Below, piece by piece: positions 34,647 to 43,536 of a DNA stretch of 64,000 nt; within the stretch, counting starts at the first letter, position 1; the number at the start of each line of letters is the position of its first letter. A program made the translations under genes and the position numbers. The stretch comes from Deltaproteobacteria bacterium (lineage in GTDB: Bacteria > Myxococcota_A > Polyangia > Polyangiales > Ga0077539), in the NCBI GenBank assembly GCA_016218725.1, contig JACRDB010000050.1, positions 62,001-126,000 on the forward strand. Reading direction: 5' to 3'. The notes under the pieces were generated by a model, which searched no databases, was not told the DNA's origin, and saw only the letters and a list, made by a program, of their open reading frames with translations.

Positions 34647-35750
34647 ATGAAGCGACCGCGAAGCCGGGGAGAGCAAAGAGGAGGGGCGCTGGCGCTGGGG
34701 CTGGCGGCCATGGCGGGCTGTCCGTCCCGAACTTCGGCCCCGGCCCGCTGCCCGGAGAACCCCATGGTGGTCCCGCCGACGCCGGTCGTGCGGTGCGACC
34801 CGTCGCCCGCGCTGGTCGCGCTCCGGAGGGACGCCGTGTCCCACGACAGCCCCCCGCCGAGGGTGGTCTTCACCTGGACCACCGCGGAGCAATTGGAGGC
34901 CCTCAAGGCCGGGGAGCGCTTCCTCTCGCGGGAGGAGTCTCCCACGCGCGGACCGTCGATCTTCGATCTGGTGGTGCAGCGCCTGGCGGGGGCGGGGGAT
35001 CCCGCGGCGGGGCTCCTGCGGGAGCCGAGGTTCCGCCGCGCGCGCTTCGCCTGGAGCGCCGCGTGGCCGACGCTCCGGGGGTGGGAGGGAGAGACCTACG
35101 GCGATCGCCTGCTGCGGGTGGTGCTGCGCCCCGAGGCCCTGGTGCTCAGGCTCCACGCCCGCCGGGGGTTCCTCGGCGCCGCGGAGCTCTCGGGCCGCGC
35201 CGTCCCCATCACCGAGGTGACCGCTCACCCCGAGCGCCTCGCGGCGGTGCTCTTCGTGCAGGACTTTGGTCCGGGCTACGGCTCCATGCTCGGGAGCGCC
35301 GCGGAGACCGCGCTCTACCGCGAGGTGGTGCTGGTCAATGAGGCGATGCTGGAGTCCTGGGAGAGCGGCACCGACGCCATTGACCGCGAGCTGGACCGCT
35401 CGGTGGACCTCGTCACCGCGTTCCGGGGGTACCTCGCCAGCGGGTGCGTGCGCTCGCTCCCGACGGTGAGTGCCCTGGCCGCGTGGGGCCTCGCGGGCGA
35501 CGAAGAGGACCCCGTGAGGGCATGGTACCGCGCCCTCTCCATCGCGGGCTCGCGCTACGATCCGTCGGTGCCGGTCCTCGACGCGCTGCTGGCGGCGCTC
35601 GGGCGGGTGCCGCGGGGATCGCCCCGCGTGACACCCCTGCCGACCGCCGCGGCGCTGGCGGCCCCCGCGGTCACGGCCCCGGCGCCCGCGCCTGCCCGCA
35701 GGCCGCCACCTTCGAGGCCGCCCCAGCGCCGCCAGGGCGGGACCTTCTGA
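34647..35750 (+). CDS. Predicted lipoprotein of unknown function
   Basis: The 367-aa product has lipobox MAGC after a basic, hydrophobic signal. I do not recognise the fold. Visible segments are 'RVVFTWTTAEQLEALKAGERFL', 'GETYGDRLLRVVLRPEALVLRLHAR', 'AAVLFVQDFGPGYGSMLGSAAETALYREVVLVNEAMLESW' in sense, and a helical 'AIDRELDRSVDLVTAFRGYL'. The tail after about 320 is Ala/Pro-rich. It ends one base before the HIT-family gene start. Confidence 0.65.
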   Translation: MKRPRSRGEQRGGALALGLAAMAGCPSRTSAPARCPENPMVVPPTPVVRCDPSPALVALRRDAVSHDSPPPRVVFTWTTAEQLEALKAGERFLSREESPTRGPSIFDLVVQRLAGAGDPAAGLLREPRFRRARFAWSAAWPTLRGWEGETYGDRLLRVVLRPEALVLRLHARRGFLGAAELSGRAVPITEVTAHPERLAAVLFVQDFGPGYGSMLGSAAETALYREVVLVNEAMLESWESGTDAIDRELDRSVDLVTAFRGYLASGCVRSLPTVSALAAWGLAGDEEDPVRAWYRALSIAGSRYDPSVPVLDALLAALGRVPRGSPRVTPLPTAAALAAPAVTAPAPAPARRPPPSRPPQRRQGGTF

Positions 35751-35751
35751 G

Positions 35752-36249
35752 GTGAGCCAGCGGATCACCCGCGAGGAGGCCCTGGCGCGCGTCCACCACC
35801 CCGACGGGGGGTGCTGGATGTGCACCCTGGCCCGCGCCTCCTACGCGCCGGAGGACGTGGTGGTCGCCCGCGACGGAGCGAGCGTGCGCCTCGATCGCCT
35901 GGGCTGCACCCACGGGCACCTCCTGGTGGTCCCCGAGGTCCACGAGACGCGCGTGGAGGAGCTCCCCCTGGCGCGCTACCTGGCGCTCCAGGCCCTCGCC
36001 TGGGAGGCCGCCAGGGCCCTCGGCGCGGTGCTCTCGCCGAGGAGGATCTGGGTGGCGGCTTTGGGGGCCCCGGACCCGCTGCCCATGTCGTTTCCGCATG
36101 GGCACCTACATGTAGTTCCCATCCATGAGGGCGGCGAGGCGGCGCGTCCCGCCCGGGTGCTCACCTGGTCCGAGGGGGTGGTGGCGTACGAAGACGACGA
36201 GGCCCGCGCGCTGGTCCTGGCGCTCCGGGAGGCTCTCAGACCGCGGTGA
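35752..36249 (+). CDS. HIT-family (histidine triad) protein
   Basis: The 165-aa product has 'GGCWMCTLARA' (CxxC, the zinc site of many HIT proteins), 'LGCTHGHLLVVPEVHETRVEEL' and the triad 'FPHGHLHVVPI' (HxHxH) at about residue 120. HIT enzymes hydrolyse nucleotide conjugates such as AMP-lysine or ApnA; the substrate here is unknown. The start is GTG, one base after the previous stop. The last 14 bases overlap the convergent acyltransferase gene. Confidence 0.85.
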   Translation: MSQRITREEALARVHHPDGGCWMCTLARASYAPEDVVVARDGASVRLDRLGCTHGHLLVVPEVHETRVEELPLARYLALQALAWEAARALGAVLSPRRIWVAALGAPDPLPMSFPHGHLHVVPIHEGGEAARPARVLTWSEGVVAYEDDEARALVLALREALRPR

Positions 36250-37051
36250 CCGTGGGGGTCCCCTCGGGCGCCGGGGCGGGGGGTTCCAGGCTCCGGGCCA
36301 CAGCGGTGCTGGTGATGGGCTTCTGCTCGTCCCCGAGGGTGTCCGCGAAGGCCTTGTGCACCTCGGCGATGTGGCTGTCCAGCGTCTCCAGGCGCCACTG
36401 CGAGGTGTCGATGGCCGGGAGCACGTCCACCTCCAGCATGAGCCGGTGGAGCGTGAAGGTGCGCGCGGCCCAGCCCTTGTGGGCGTTGTGCAGCACGATG
36501 GGCACGATGGGCAGGCCCGTCGCGAGGGCCATATGGGCGAAGCCCTTCTTCAAGGGCAGGAGCCTCCCGTCGCGGCTCCGGGTGCCCTCGGGCCAGATCC
36601 AGAGCGAGAGGTGGTGCTTCTTGACCAGCTCCGCGGTGTCCTTCAGGGCCGCGATGGCGCTCTCCCGGTTGCCGCGGTCCACCCGGAGGTGCCCGCTCAA
36701 GAGGTAGAGCTGCCCGAAGAAGGGCGCGCGGATGATCTCCTTCTTGCCCACGCCGCAGCCGCCGTAGGGGCAGAGCCAGATCCCCGCGAAGACGTCCAGC
36801 ACCGACGAGTGGTTGGACACATAGATCGCCGGGTACGACTGCGCGATGCGCTCGTGGTGGCGCACCAACGGCGTGGTGCCCGCGATGTACAGCACGCTCC
36901 TGCCCAGGACCTTGCCGTACACGTTGCACACACGGATCCGCAGGTGCCTCCACGGCAGGAGTAGCACCAGCACCGCGATGGTGATGATCGACAACACCGC
37001 CGTCACCAGCAGTCCGACGGTGAAGCGGGCCCAGGTCTCGAGGCGGCTCAC
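36236..37051 (-). CDS. plsC: 1-acyl-sn-glycerol-3-phosphate acyltransferase (PlsC type)
   Basis: PlsC makes phosphatidic acid by acylating lysophosphatidate at the inner membrane. The 271-aa product has an N-terminal membrane helix ('LLVTAVLSIITIAVLVLLL'). The family blocks are block I 'YVSNHSSVLDVFAG' (Hx4D), block II 'FFGQLYLLSGHLRVDRGN' and block III 'LWIWPEGTRSRDGRLLPLKKG'. The C-terminal 40 residues are extra and Pro/Ala-rich. The start is GTG (MSRLETW). It could be an isozyme of the essential enzyme. Confidence 0.9.
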   Translation of the reverse strand: MSRLETWARFTVGLLVTAVLSIITIAVLVLLLPWRHLRIRVCNVYGKVLGRSVLYIAGTTPLVRHHERIAQSYPAIYVSNHSSVLDVFAGIWLCPYGGCGVGKKEIIRAPFFGQLYLLSGHLRVDRGNRESAIAALKDTAELVKKHHLSLWIWPEGTRSRDGRLLPLKKGFAHMALATGLPIVPIVLHNAHKGWAARTFTLHRLMLEVDVLPAIDTSQWRLETLDSHIAEVHKAFADTLGDEQKPITSTAVARSLEPPAPAPEGTPTVTAV

Positions 37052-37115
37052 AGCTGCACCTCACACCCTCCCGGGGGCCTTGTAAACCGCCCCGGGACCC
37101 CATTCTCTGTCACGA

Positions 37116-40031
37116 TTACGTCACCGGGCGTCCCCCCCCACCGGGCGGCGGGGGCGGCGTCGCGGGGCGCCCCGGAGGCCCCGGAGGACGCGCCCCGGGG
37201 CCCGCTCCCGGCGGCGGCGCCTGGTCGGGCTCCTCCGCCGGGGGTCTGGGCCTCGCGGGCAGGGGAAGGGGCGGGAGCGCGCGCTCACCGCGACGCACCG
37301 CGTCGAGGCGCTGACGCACGGCGGCGTTGGAGCCCTCCAGCGCGAGGGCGCTCTCGTACTCGTAGACGGCCACGTCCCGGGCGTTGGTCTCCAGGGCGGC
37401 CTGGGCGAGGCAGAGGTGCGCGGCGACGTTCTCCGGGTCGAGCTGGTTGGCGTGGTCGTGGAGGGCGCGGAGGTCACCCCAGAGCCTGCGCTCGTAGAGG
37501 AGCCTCAGGAGCTCGTCGAGGGCGTCGCGATCGTGCTGGTCGAGGCGCACGACCTCGCGCAGGGCGCGCAGGCGGTCGTCGTCGCGGTGGGCGCGGCGCG
37601 CCAGGAGGCCCAGGAGACGGTGGGCGTCCACCTGCGTGGGGTCCGCGGCGACGGCGCTCTGGAGCGCGCGCAGCACCCGGGGCTGGTCCCCCGCGGCGCG
37701 CGCGGCCTGGGCCTCCAGGAGCCGGAGCTCATACCCGTCCCGGCCAGCTCGGAGGATCTCGTCTACGTGGGCGAGGGCCTCGCGGCCCTCGCGGCGGGAG
37801 AGGGCCAGGCGCGCGCGCACCCAGCGCGCCGTGAGGTCCGTGGCGTCGATGCGCGAGGCCCTCTCGGCCAGGGCCCCCGCCCGCTCCGGGTCGCCGTCGA
37901 AGAGGGCGGCGGCGGCGGCGGCGGAGAGGGCCGCCGCGTCGCTCGGGTGCTCGTCCGCGACGCGGTCGAGCCGGGCGCGCTCGCGGTACGCGCCAGGGTC
38001 CACGGCGAAGGCCCCGGCGTACCTCCGGAGGCGCAGCTCCACGGCGGCGCGGAACTCCCGGTCGACCACGTCCGCGGAGACCCCGAGGGCCTCCTGCACC
38101 ACCGCGGGCGTGCGCAGCCCCCGGCCCCACCGCGGGAGCATGGACACCACCCGGTCGAAGCCGTAGCGGTCGATCATGAACTCCACCAGCTTGGACGCCG
38201 CGTAGTAGGCCACCAGCATGTCCTGCGGGCGCCTCGCGTGGGTGAACGCGGTGTTGAAGTCCGCCACCCGGGGCACGCGCCCGTCCACCATGGCGCGGTA
38301 GAGGGCGGGGTCGTCCTCGCGGGCCCACTCGGGGTACGAGTGGAAGGCCTCCCACTCCGAGAGCCCCTCGGTGAACCACCGCGGCACCCTGGAGCGCGAG
38401 AGCTGGATCGCGAACACGTGGGCCAGCTCGTGCCAGACGATCTGCCCCCAGTTGAAGGGCCCCCCGCGCGGCGAGAGCGCCGTCACCACGCGCCCGAAGC
38501 ACACGCCCTGCACGCCGATCTCGGGCAGGCCCGCGGTCCGCACGGAGAAGTCCTCGTCCGAGGCGTACAGCTCCACGCTCAGCGGTCCGTCCGGGGTGAA
38601 ATGGTACCGGGCCACCATGTCGTCGTAGGCGCGCCGCAGGAGCTGCGGGACGTACCTGCGCAGCACGGCGTGCTCCTCGCGGTGGTAGCGCACGCGGAAG
38701 GGACCCTCTTCGTCCCGCTCGTAGGTGCCCGGGAGCGTCTGCTCGTAGAAGTTCAGGAGGTTGGCGACCCGGACGTTGAATCGGCTCTGGTCGTAGGACG
38801 TGCGCAGCTCCGCCACGCCGTCGTCCTCGCGGCCCATGCGCAGGAGGTTCACCCCGAGGTTGGCCCGGAGCCTCGCCTGGAGCGTGCGGTCCGCCACGAT
38901 GCCAGGGCGCTGGAGCCCCTCCCGCAGCAGGTCCACGGCCTCGCCGTAGCGGTGCTCCCAGTCGGCGAAATCTCCAAGGATTTCATATGCTTCTGCATAG
39001 GCCGGCACGGCGCCGAAGGCCTGGTCGAAGGCCTGGCGGAAGCCCGGGAGGTCGTCGGCCACGAAGCGGGCGACGCCCCGCAGGGCCAGGGCCTCGGGGT
39101 CCCTGGGGTTGACCGCCAGGGCGCCGTCGAGCTGGCGGTCGACCTCGGCGAAGTCCGTGTCCCTCAAGGCGATGGAGGCCCGGAGGGTGAACACCGCGGG
39201 GAGCCTTGGGTTCACCGCCGCGGCGGCGTCCAGGTCTTCCCGCGCCCGGACGAAGTCCAGGTCGTTCTCCAGGCGAGCCCGGGCGCGCAAGGCAAGGGCC
39301 CGGGCGTGGTGTGGGTTCACCCGGAGGGCCTCGCGGAGGGCCTCCCCCGCGGGGCCGAGGTCCTCCGTGACCACCATGAGCTCGGCCTGCTCGACGTTGG
39401 TCTCCACCCGGCCGGGGCTCAGCTCCAGCGCGTCGTTGAAGGCCTGGTTGGCGTCCCGAAACGAGCGCAGGGCGCGCGCCGCGAGGCCCACGCAGGTAAG
39501 AAACTCCGCGTCCCGGAGCACCGCCGTGCGGCGGTCCCTGGGTCCGGCCCCGGCGTCCTGGGCGGCCACGGCGTCGTTGTAGGCGTCCAGGAGCGGGTTG
39601 GCGGCCTCCCGAGCCTCGTCCCGGCGCCCCAGCCGCGCGAGCCAGGTGACCGTGAGGGCCCGGGCGCGTCTACGGGGCGCCTCCGGGCCCCGCGCGAGGA
39701 GCTCCCCCCAGCGCTGGAGGGCCTCGTCGTAGCGCCCGAGGGCCACCAGGGCCTCGCCCTGGAGGGTGAGCCCGTCGGCCCTCCCGGCGGGGGTGCGGGC
39801 GAGCCTCTGGCCCAGGGTCAGGGCGTCATCGTAGCGACCGGTCTCCAGGTAGAGCCTGCCCTGGAGGCGGTCGCCGGGCGCCCGCTGGGCTCCTCGGAGG
39901 GCCGTGAGCTCCGTCTGAGCCCTCGGGTAATCTCCATGCTCCAGGGCCTCCCTGGCGCTGTTGAGGTCCGCGAGGGCCTCGCCATGGAAGAGCCCGACGG
40001 CGAGCGCCAGGACCAGGGCCGGGAGCCTCAA
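37116..40031 (-). CDS. Secreted TPR protein with a gluzincin (peptidase MA-type) domain
   Basis: The 971-aa product has a clean signal peptide (MRLPALVLALAVGLFHGEALA). An N-terminal set of TPR repeats (about 25-420) precedes a metallopeptidase domain. Its zinc motif is 'QIVWHELAHVFAIQLSRSRVPRWFTEGLSEWEAF' in sense (HELAH about 532-536, Glu of GLSEWE as third ligand). More TPRs follow (about 680-920) and a Pro/Gly-rich tail. This architecture fits the peptidase_MA group found in myxobacteria. The start is a TTG whose last bases overlap the yqgE-type stop (TTGA); a GAGGGGG Shine-Dalgarno precedes it. Substrate is unknown. Confidence 0.8.
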   Translation of the reverse strand: MRLPALVLALAVGLFHGEALADLNSAREALEHGDYPRAQTELTALRGAQRAPGDRLQGRLYLETGRYDDALTLGQRLARTPAGRADGLTLQGEALVALGRYDEALQRWGELLARGPEAPRRRARALTVTWLARLGRRDEAREAANPLLDAYNDAVAAQDAGAGPRDRRTAVLRDAEFLTCVGLAARALRSFRDANQAFNDALELSPGRVETNVEQAELMVVTEDLGPAGEALREALRVNPHHARALALRARARLENDLDFVRAREDLDAAAAVNPRLPAVFTLRASIALRDTDFAEVDRQLDGALAVNPRDPEALALRGVARFVADDLPGFRQAFDQAFGAVPAYAEAYEILGDFADWEHRYGEAVDLLREGLQRPGIVADRTLQARLRANLGVNLLRMGREDDGVAELRTSYDQSRFNVRVANLLNFYEQTLPGTYERDEEGPFRVRYHREEHAVLRRYVPQLLRRAYDDMVARYHFTPDGPLSVELYASDEDFSVRTAGLPEIGVQGVCFGRVVTALSPRGGPFNWGQIVWHELAHVFAIQLSRSRVPRWFTEGLSEWEAFHSYPEWAREDDPALYRAMVDGRVPRVADFNTAFTHARRPQDMLVAYYAASKLVEFMIDRYGFDRVVSMLPRWGRGLRTPAVVQEALGVSADVVDREFRAAVELRLRRYAGAFAVDPGAYRERARLDRVADEHPSDAAALSAAAAAALFDGDPERAGALAERASRIDATDLTARWVRARLALSRREGREALAHVDEILRAGRDGYELRLLEAQAARAAGDQPRVLRALQSAVAADPTQVDAHRLLGLLARRAHRDDDRLRALREVVRLDQHDRDALDELLRLLYERRLWGDLRALHDHANQLDPENVAAHLCLAQAALETNARDVAVYEYESALALEGSNAAVRQRLDAVRRGERALPPLPLPARPRPPAEEPDQAPPPGAGPGARPPGPPGRPATPPPPPGGGGRPVT

Positions 40032-40612
40032 GCGCTGCCCCCTCGGGGTCCCAGAAAAGACCACGGGGCGCCGCCGATGGTGCGCTGGTAGGCGGCGTCC
40101 CACACGTCCCGGGCGTGGGTGTCGAAGATCAGCTCGCTGGACACGTCCGCCGGGAGCCAGGCGCCCGCGCGGACCTCGGCCTCCAGTTGTCCCGGGGCCC
40201 AGCCCGCGTACCCGATGAGGAGCCGGAAGTCTCCGAGGTCATCCTCGCGGACGGCCCGGCGGAGCGCGTCCGCGTCGCCCGTCACCGCGAGCTCGTCTCC
40301 CACGGAGATCTCCCCGGGGAGGGCCTTGGGGCCCCGGCGGTACACCAGCCAGCCCGTGGCGGGGGAGACCGGCCCCCCCACGCGGGCCGGGCGCTGCCAG
40401 GGGTTCCTGGGTGGGAGCTGGATCCCCGGGGGCACGAGCTTGGAGGACTCCAGGAGCTCCCTCACCGGCGCCAGGGCGCGGCCGTTGATCACCCACCCGA
40501 GGGCCCCGTCGGCGCCGTGGCGGGCCAGGACGACCACCGTGCGTTCAAAATTGGGATCGCCGAGCTGAGGCGCCGCCAGGAGGAGCCCCGGGGCCAGGGA
40601 GGTGTCCACCAT
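40028..40612 (-). CDS. YqgE/AlgH family protein (UPF0301)
   Basis: The 194-aa length is normal for the family. It shows 'LAPGLLLAAPQLGDPNFERTVVVLARHGADGALGWVING' in sense and 'RVGGPVSPATGWLVYR'. 'FRLLIGYAGWAPGQLEAEVRAGAWLPAD' is the hallmark region. AlgH/YqgE proteins are widely conserved, and in Pseudomonas affect alginate regulation; the biochemical role is unclear. It is translationally coupled to the downstream TPR/peptidase gene (4-base overlap). A GTTACACT element lies just upstream. Confidence 0.92.
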   Translation of the reverse strand: MVDTSLAPGLLLAAPQLGDPNFERTVVVLARHGADGALGWVINGRALAPVRELLESSKLVPPGIQLPPRNPWQRPARVGGPVSPATGWLVYRRGPKALPGEISVGDELAVTGDADALRRAVREDDLGDFRLLIGYAGWAPGQLEAEVRAGAWLPADVSSELIFDTHARDVWDAAYQRTIGGAPWSFLGPRGGSA

Positions 40613-40630
40613 CCCCCGGAGTGTAACCCC

Positions 40631-42124
40631 TCACTCGGGCACGCGCTCGCCCCGAGCTTCGCGCTCCTCCCTCTCGCGCTCCACCACGCCGAGGAAGGGC
40701 CCGGCGCAGTCGGGGTCGAACTGCGACCCGGCGCAGCGCTCGATCTCGGCCACGGCGACGTCGTGGGGGAGGGCCCGGCGATACGAGCGGTTGCTGGTCA
40801 TGGCGTCGTAGGTGTCCGCCACGGCGATGATCCTGGCGATCAGGGGAATGTCCTTGCCCGTGAGCCCGAGGGGGTAGCCCTTGCCGTCCCAGCGCTCGTG
40901 GTGCAGGTGCACCCCGGGGATGATCGGGTGCAGGAAGCGAATGGGCTCCAGGATCTCCTTCCCCGTGGTGGGGTGGCGCTTGAAGACCTCGTACTCCTCC
41001 GGGGAGAGCCGCCCCGGCTTGTTGAGGTTCATCACGCACCCGATCTTGCCGATGTCGTGCATGAGCGCGGCCTGGCGGACGATCTCCAGGGTCTCCGGCC
41101 CGAGGCCCAGGTGCGCGGCCAGGAGTCGGGCGTAGTAGGCCACGCGCTCGGAGTGCCCGGCGGTGTACCGGTCCATCATGTCAATGGTGCGGGCCAGGCC
41201 GTGGATGGTCTGGTTGAACGTGGCCTTGAGGTCCTCGTAGAGCCTGGCGTTCTCGATGGCCGCCGCCGCCCGGGACGCGATGGCCGCCAGGAGCTTGCGC
41301 TGGGCTTCGTCAAAGCGCCTCCCGTGGGACAGCCCGAGCGCCAGGAGGTAGCCCGCGGTGCGCCCCCGGATGCGCAGGGGCACGGCCATCATGGCGCCCA
41401 CCGGCGGCGCCTCGGCCGGCTCCCGCAGGAAGGCCGCCACGCGCCCGCCAGAGAGGTTCAGCGTGGGCTGGTCGGCGAAGTAGTCCGCCAGGAGGTCGCC
41501 GTCCACGGCGATGGCCGCGGTGTCCGTGTCCAACGGCACCCTTTGTCGGCGCAGGCGCTCGAACCAGCGGCCCTCGCCGTCGTCCAGGAGCACCAGCGCG
41601 AGGTCCGCGCCCACGTCCTGGAGCGTGGCGTCCCCCACGGTGGTCACCACCTCGTCGAGGGACAGGCTGGCGGCGATGGCCTCGCTGACCTTGTAGAGCG
41701 ACACGGCCTCCCGGAGCCGGAGGTTCTCCGCGGCCAGGCGCCGCTTCTCCAGTCCCCGCTGGATGATGTGCACCACCTCCTCGATGCGGAAGGGCTTGAG
41801 CACGTAGTCGTAGGCCCCGCGCTTCATGGCATCGATGGCCGTCTCCACGGTGCCGAAGCCCGTCATGATCACCGTGACCATGTTGGGCCACTGCCGGGTG
41901 ACGTGCCCGAGGAGCTCCAGGCCGCCCATCCGGGGCATCTTCAGGTCGGAGATCACCAGGTCGTAGGGCCTCGCGTCGAGCTCCGCCATGGCCGCGGCCC
42001 CGTCCTCCGCGGTCCGGACGAAGAAGCCCTCCAGGGTGAGGAAATCCGCCAGGATCTCCCGGATGACCTTCTCGTCATCGACCACAAGGACCCGCGGAGC
42101 TTGTTCACCCGCGCTCGACAACAT
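40631..42124 (-). CDS. Response regulator with GAF and HD-GYP output domains
   Basis: The 497-aa product has a receiver domain (about 10-125) with phospho-Asp in 'DLVISDLKMPRMGG' and the conserved 'MTGFGT' and 'DYVLKPF'. A GAF-like domain spans about 155-290. The HD-GYP domain (about 300-490) is complete: 'TAGHSERVAYY', 'HDIGKIG' and 'HHERWDGKGYPLGL'. It is therefore expected to hydrolyse cyclic di-GMP. No partner kinase is adjacent. It is divergent from the CPBP protease gene, with a 106-base shared region. Confidence 0.93.
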   Translation of the reverse strand: MLSSAGEQAPRVLVVDDEKVIREILADFLTLEGFFVRTAEDGAAAMAELDARPYDLVISDLKMPRMGGLELLGHVTRQWPNMVTVIMTGFGTVETAIDAMKRGAYDYVLKPFRIEEVVHIIQRGLEKRRLAAENLRLREAVSLYKVSEAIAASLSLDEVVTTVGDATLQDVGADLALVLLDDGEGRWFERLRRQRVPLDTDTAAIAVDGDLLADYFADQPTLNLSGGRVAAFLREPAEAPPVGAMMAVPLRIRGRTAGYLLALGLSHGRRFDEAQRKLLAAIASRAAAAIENARLYEDLKATFNQTIHGLARTIDMMDRYTAGHSERVAYYARLLAAHLGLGPETLEIVRQAALMHDIGKIGCVMNLNKPGRLSPEEYEVFKRHPTTGKEILEPIRFLHPIIPGVHLHHERWDGKGYPLGLTGKDIPLIARIIAVADTYDAMTSNRSYRRALPHDVAVAEIERCAGSQFDPDCAGPFLGVVEREREEREARGERVPE

Positions 42125-42207
42125 GCAGGTGCTCTAGTGTCCGGCACCACCGCGGGGGACGTCAATCCCGGATTCATCACCGCGGCGGTTGTTCCGCGCC
42201 CCCAAAG

Positions 42208-42216
42208 GGTGCTACC
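42208..42216 (+). promoter_or_regulatory. GGTGCTACC element before the CPBP gene
   Basis: It lies 14 bases before the ATG at 42231. TTGTTC at 42189-42194 could serve as a poor -35 at an 18-base spacing. Confidence 0.35.
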
Positions 42217-42230
42217 GCTCGTCCCCGGCG

Positions 42231-42824
42231 ATGTTCTCCGGGCGGGTCCAGGCGACGGTGGTGGTCCACGGCACCCTCGGGCTCCTGGCGTGTGTGTGGA
42301 GCGCCCACCTCGGGGGCAGTGTGCTTCATCAGGGAGAACCCCTGGGGACCACCCGGGCCATCGCGCTACCCCTCGGGCTGTCCCTCGGGGCGCTGGCGGG
42401 GGTTGTGGCCGCGTGGGCCACCCAGCGCGCGATGACGCGCACCCGCTGGGGCCGGGAGCTGCGCGGGGCGCTCCGGGACAGCGTGCTGGACCTGCGCGCG
42501 GCGCAGGTGCCCGCCCTGGCCCTCGCGGCCGCGGTGGGCGAGGAGCTGTTCTTCCGCGGCGCGCTCCTGCCCGCGCTGGAGCGCTCGCTGGGCCTCACCC
42601 TGGCGGTGGTGGTCTCCTCCGTGGCCTTCGGGCTGGTGCATGTCCCGGGCAACCGCAGGCTCCGGGCGTGGCCCGTGGCGGCGGCGGTCCTGGGGGTGGT
42701 GTTTGCGCTGCTCACCCGCTGGACCGGGGAGGTCCTCGCGGCGGTCGCCGCCCACGCGGTGCTGAACCACGAGAACCTCCGGTGGCTCCTGGCCCACCGG
42801 GTCGGCGCCCGGTCCTGGCGTTGA
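42231..42824 (+). CDS. CPBP-family intramembrane metalloprotease
   Basis: The 197-aa product has several membrane helices. The three CPBP motifs are 'EELFFRG' (EExxxR), 'FGLVHVPG' (FxxxH) and 'HAVLNH' (HxxxN), which make the intramembrane glutamate/metal site of the Rce1/CAAX-protease superfamily. Bacterial members are linked to bacteriocin self-immunity or protein processing; the target here is unknown. Its TGA overlaps the TTG start of the next gene. Confidence 0.9.
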   Translation: MFSGRVQATVVVHGTLGLLACVWSAHLGGSVLHQGEPLGTTRAIALPLGLSLGALAGVVAAWATQRAMTRTRWGRELRGALRDSVLDLRAAQVPALALAAAVGEELFFRGALLPALERSLGLTLAVVVSSVAFGLVHVPGNRRLRAWPVAAAVLGVVFALLTRWTGEVLAAVAAHAVLNHENLRWLLAHRVGARSWR

Positions 42825-43489
42825 GGCCCTGGGAGACCCTGGACCGCGCCTCCCCGGGAGCGGGAGCCGCGGAGCTGGTACTCCGACGTCGCGGGGAGAC
42901 CTACATGATCTCCCTGGGTGGGGTGGTGCTGATGTCCAGCCAGGGCCACGCCTCGGAGGACGCCCTTTGCCTCCATGGGCTCGCCGGGGCTCCCTCCGGC
43001 GCGAGGGTGCTGGTGGGCGGCCTGGGCCTTGGTTTCACGCTCCGGGCGGTGCTCGACCGGGTGGGTCCCGCGGGCCGGGTGACCGTGAGCGAGCTCTCCC
43101 CGGCGGTCCTTCGGTGGAACCGCGAGCGCTTCCCGCACCTGTCCGCGGGCGCCGTGGACGACCCTCGGGTGACGGTGTGCCTTGGAGACGTGGGCGCCCT
43201 CCTGGGGCGCGAGGGCGAGCCCTACGACGCGGTGCTTCTCGATGTGGACAACGGTCCCGTGGCCCTCTCTTCGCCGTCCAACGTGGCGCTCTACAGCGCG
43301 GAGGGTCTCCGGAAGGTCCGGCGGTCGCTGGCGCCGAAGGGGGCGCTGGCGCTGTGGTCCGCGGGCCCGGACCCCGGCTTCGAGGCCCGCCTCGCCCGGG
43401 AGGGCTTCCGGGTGGAGGCCCACCGGGTGGCCACCCGGCCGAGGTCGTCCGGGGGGGCGGTGGTGCTCGTCGGGCGCCGGGGAGGTTGA
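42821..43489 (+). CDS. Spermidine-synthase-like methyltransferase-fold protein
   Basis: The 222-aa product has the spermidine synthase Rossmann core. It shows 'MISLGGVVLMSSQGHASEDAL', 'RVLVGGLGLGFTLRAVLDRV' (nucleotide-binding Gly loop), 'RVTVSELSPAVLRWNRE' and 'YDAVLLDVDNGPVALSSPSN' (DxDN near the active site). It lacks the N-terminal sheet domain of true spermidine synthases, so the product may differ. The start is TTG at 42821, overlapping the CPBP stop (TTGA); an upstream GTG or CTG in the same frame cannot be excluded. It ends 47 bases before the next gene. Confidence 0.75.
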   Translation: MRPWETLDRASPGAGAAELVLRRRGETYMISLGGVVLMSSQGHASEDALCLHGLAGAPSGARVLVGGLGLGFTLRAVLDRVGPAGRVTVSELSPAVLRWNRERFPHLSAGAVDDPRVTVCLGDVGALLGREGEPYDAVLLDVDNGPVALSSPSNVALYSAEGLRKVRRSLAPKGALALWSAGPDPGFEARLAREGFRVEAHRVATRPRSSGGAVVLVGRRGG

Positions 43490-43523
43490 CCGCCGGGGTG
43501 TGGTTGGGGTTCGATCCTCGGCC

Positions 43524-43529
43524 AGGAGG
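43524..43529 (+). promoter_or_regulatory. Shine-Dalgarno fixing the start at 43537
   Basis: AGGAGG lies 7 bases before the ATG and rules out the longer upstream open frame. Confidence 0.6.
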
Positions 43530-43536
43530 CTCCGCG

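Noticed and set aside
40115..42820. Plus-strand open frame of about 900 codons before the spermidine-synthase-like gene.
   Set aside because: It lies antisense to the YqgE and HD-GYP genes and has no recognisable content before 42821.
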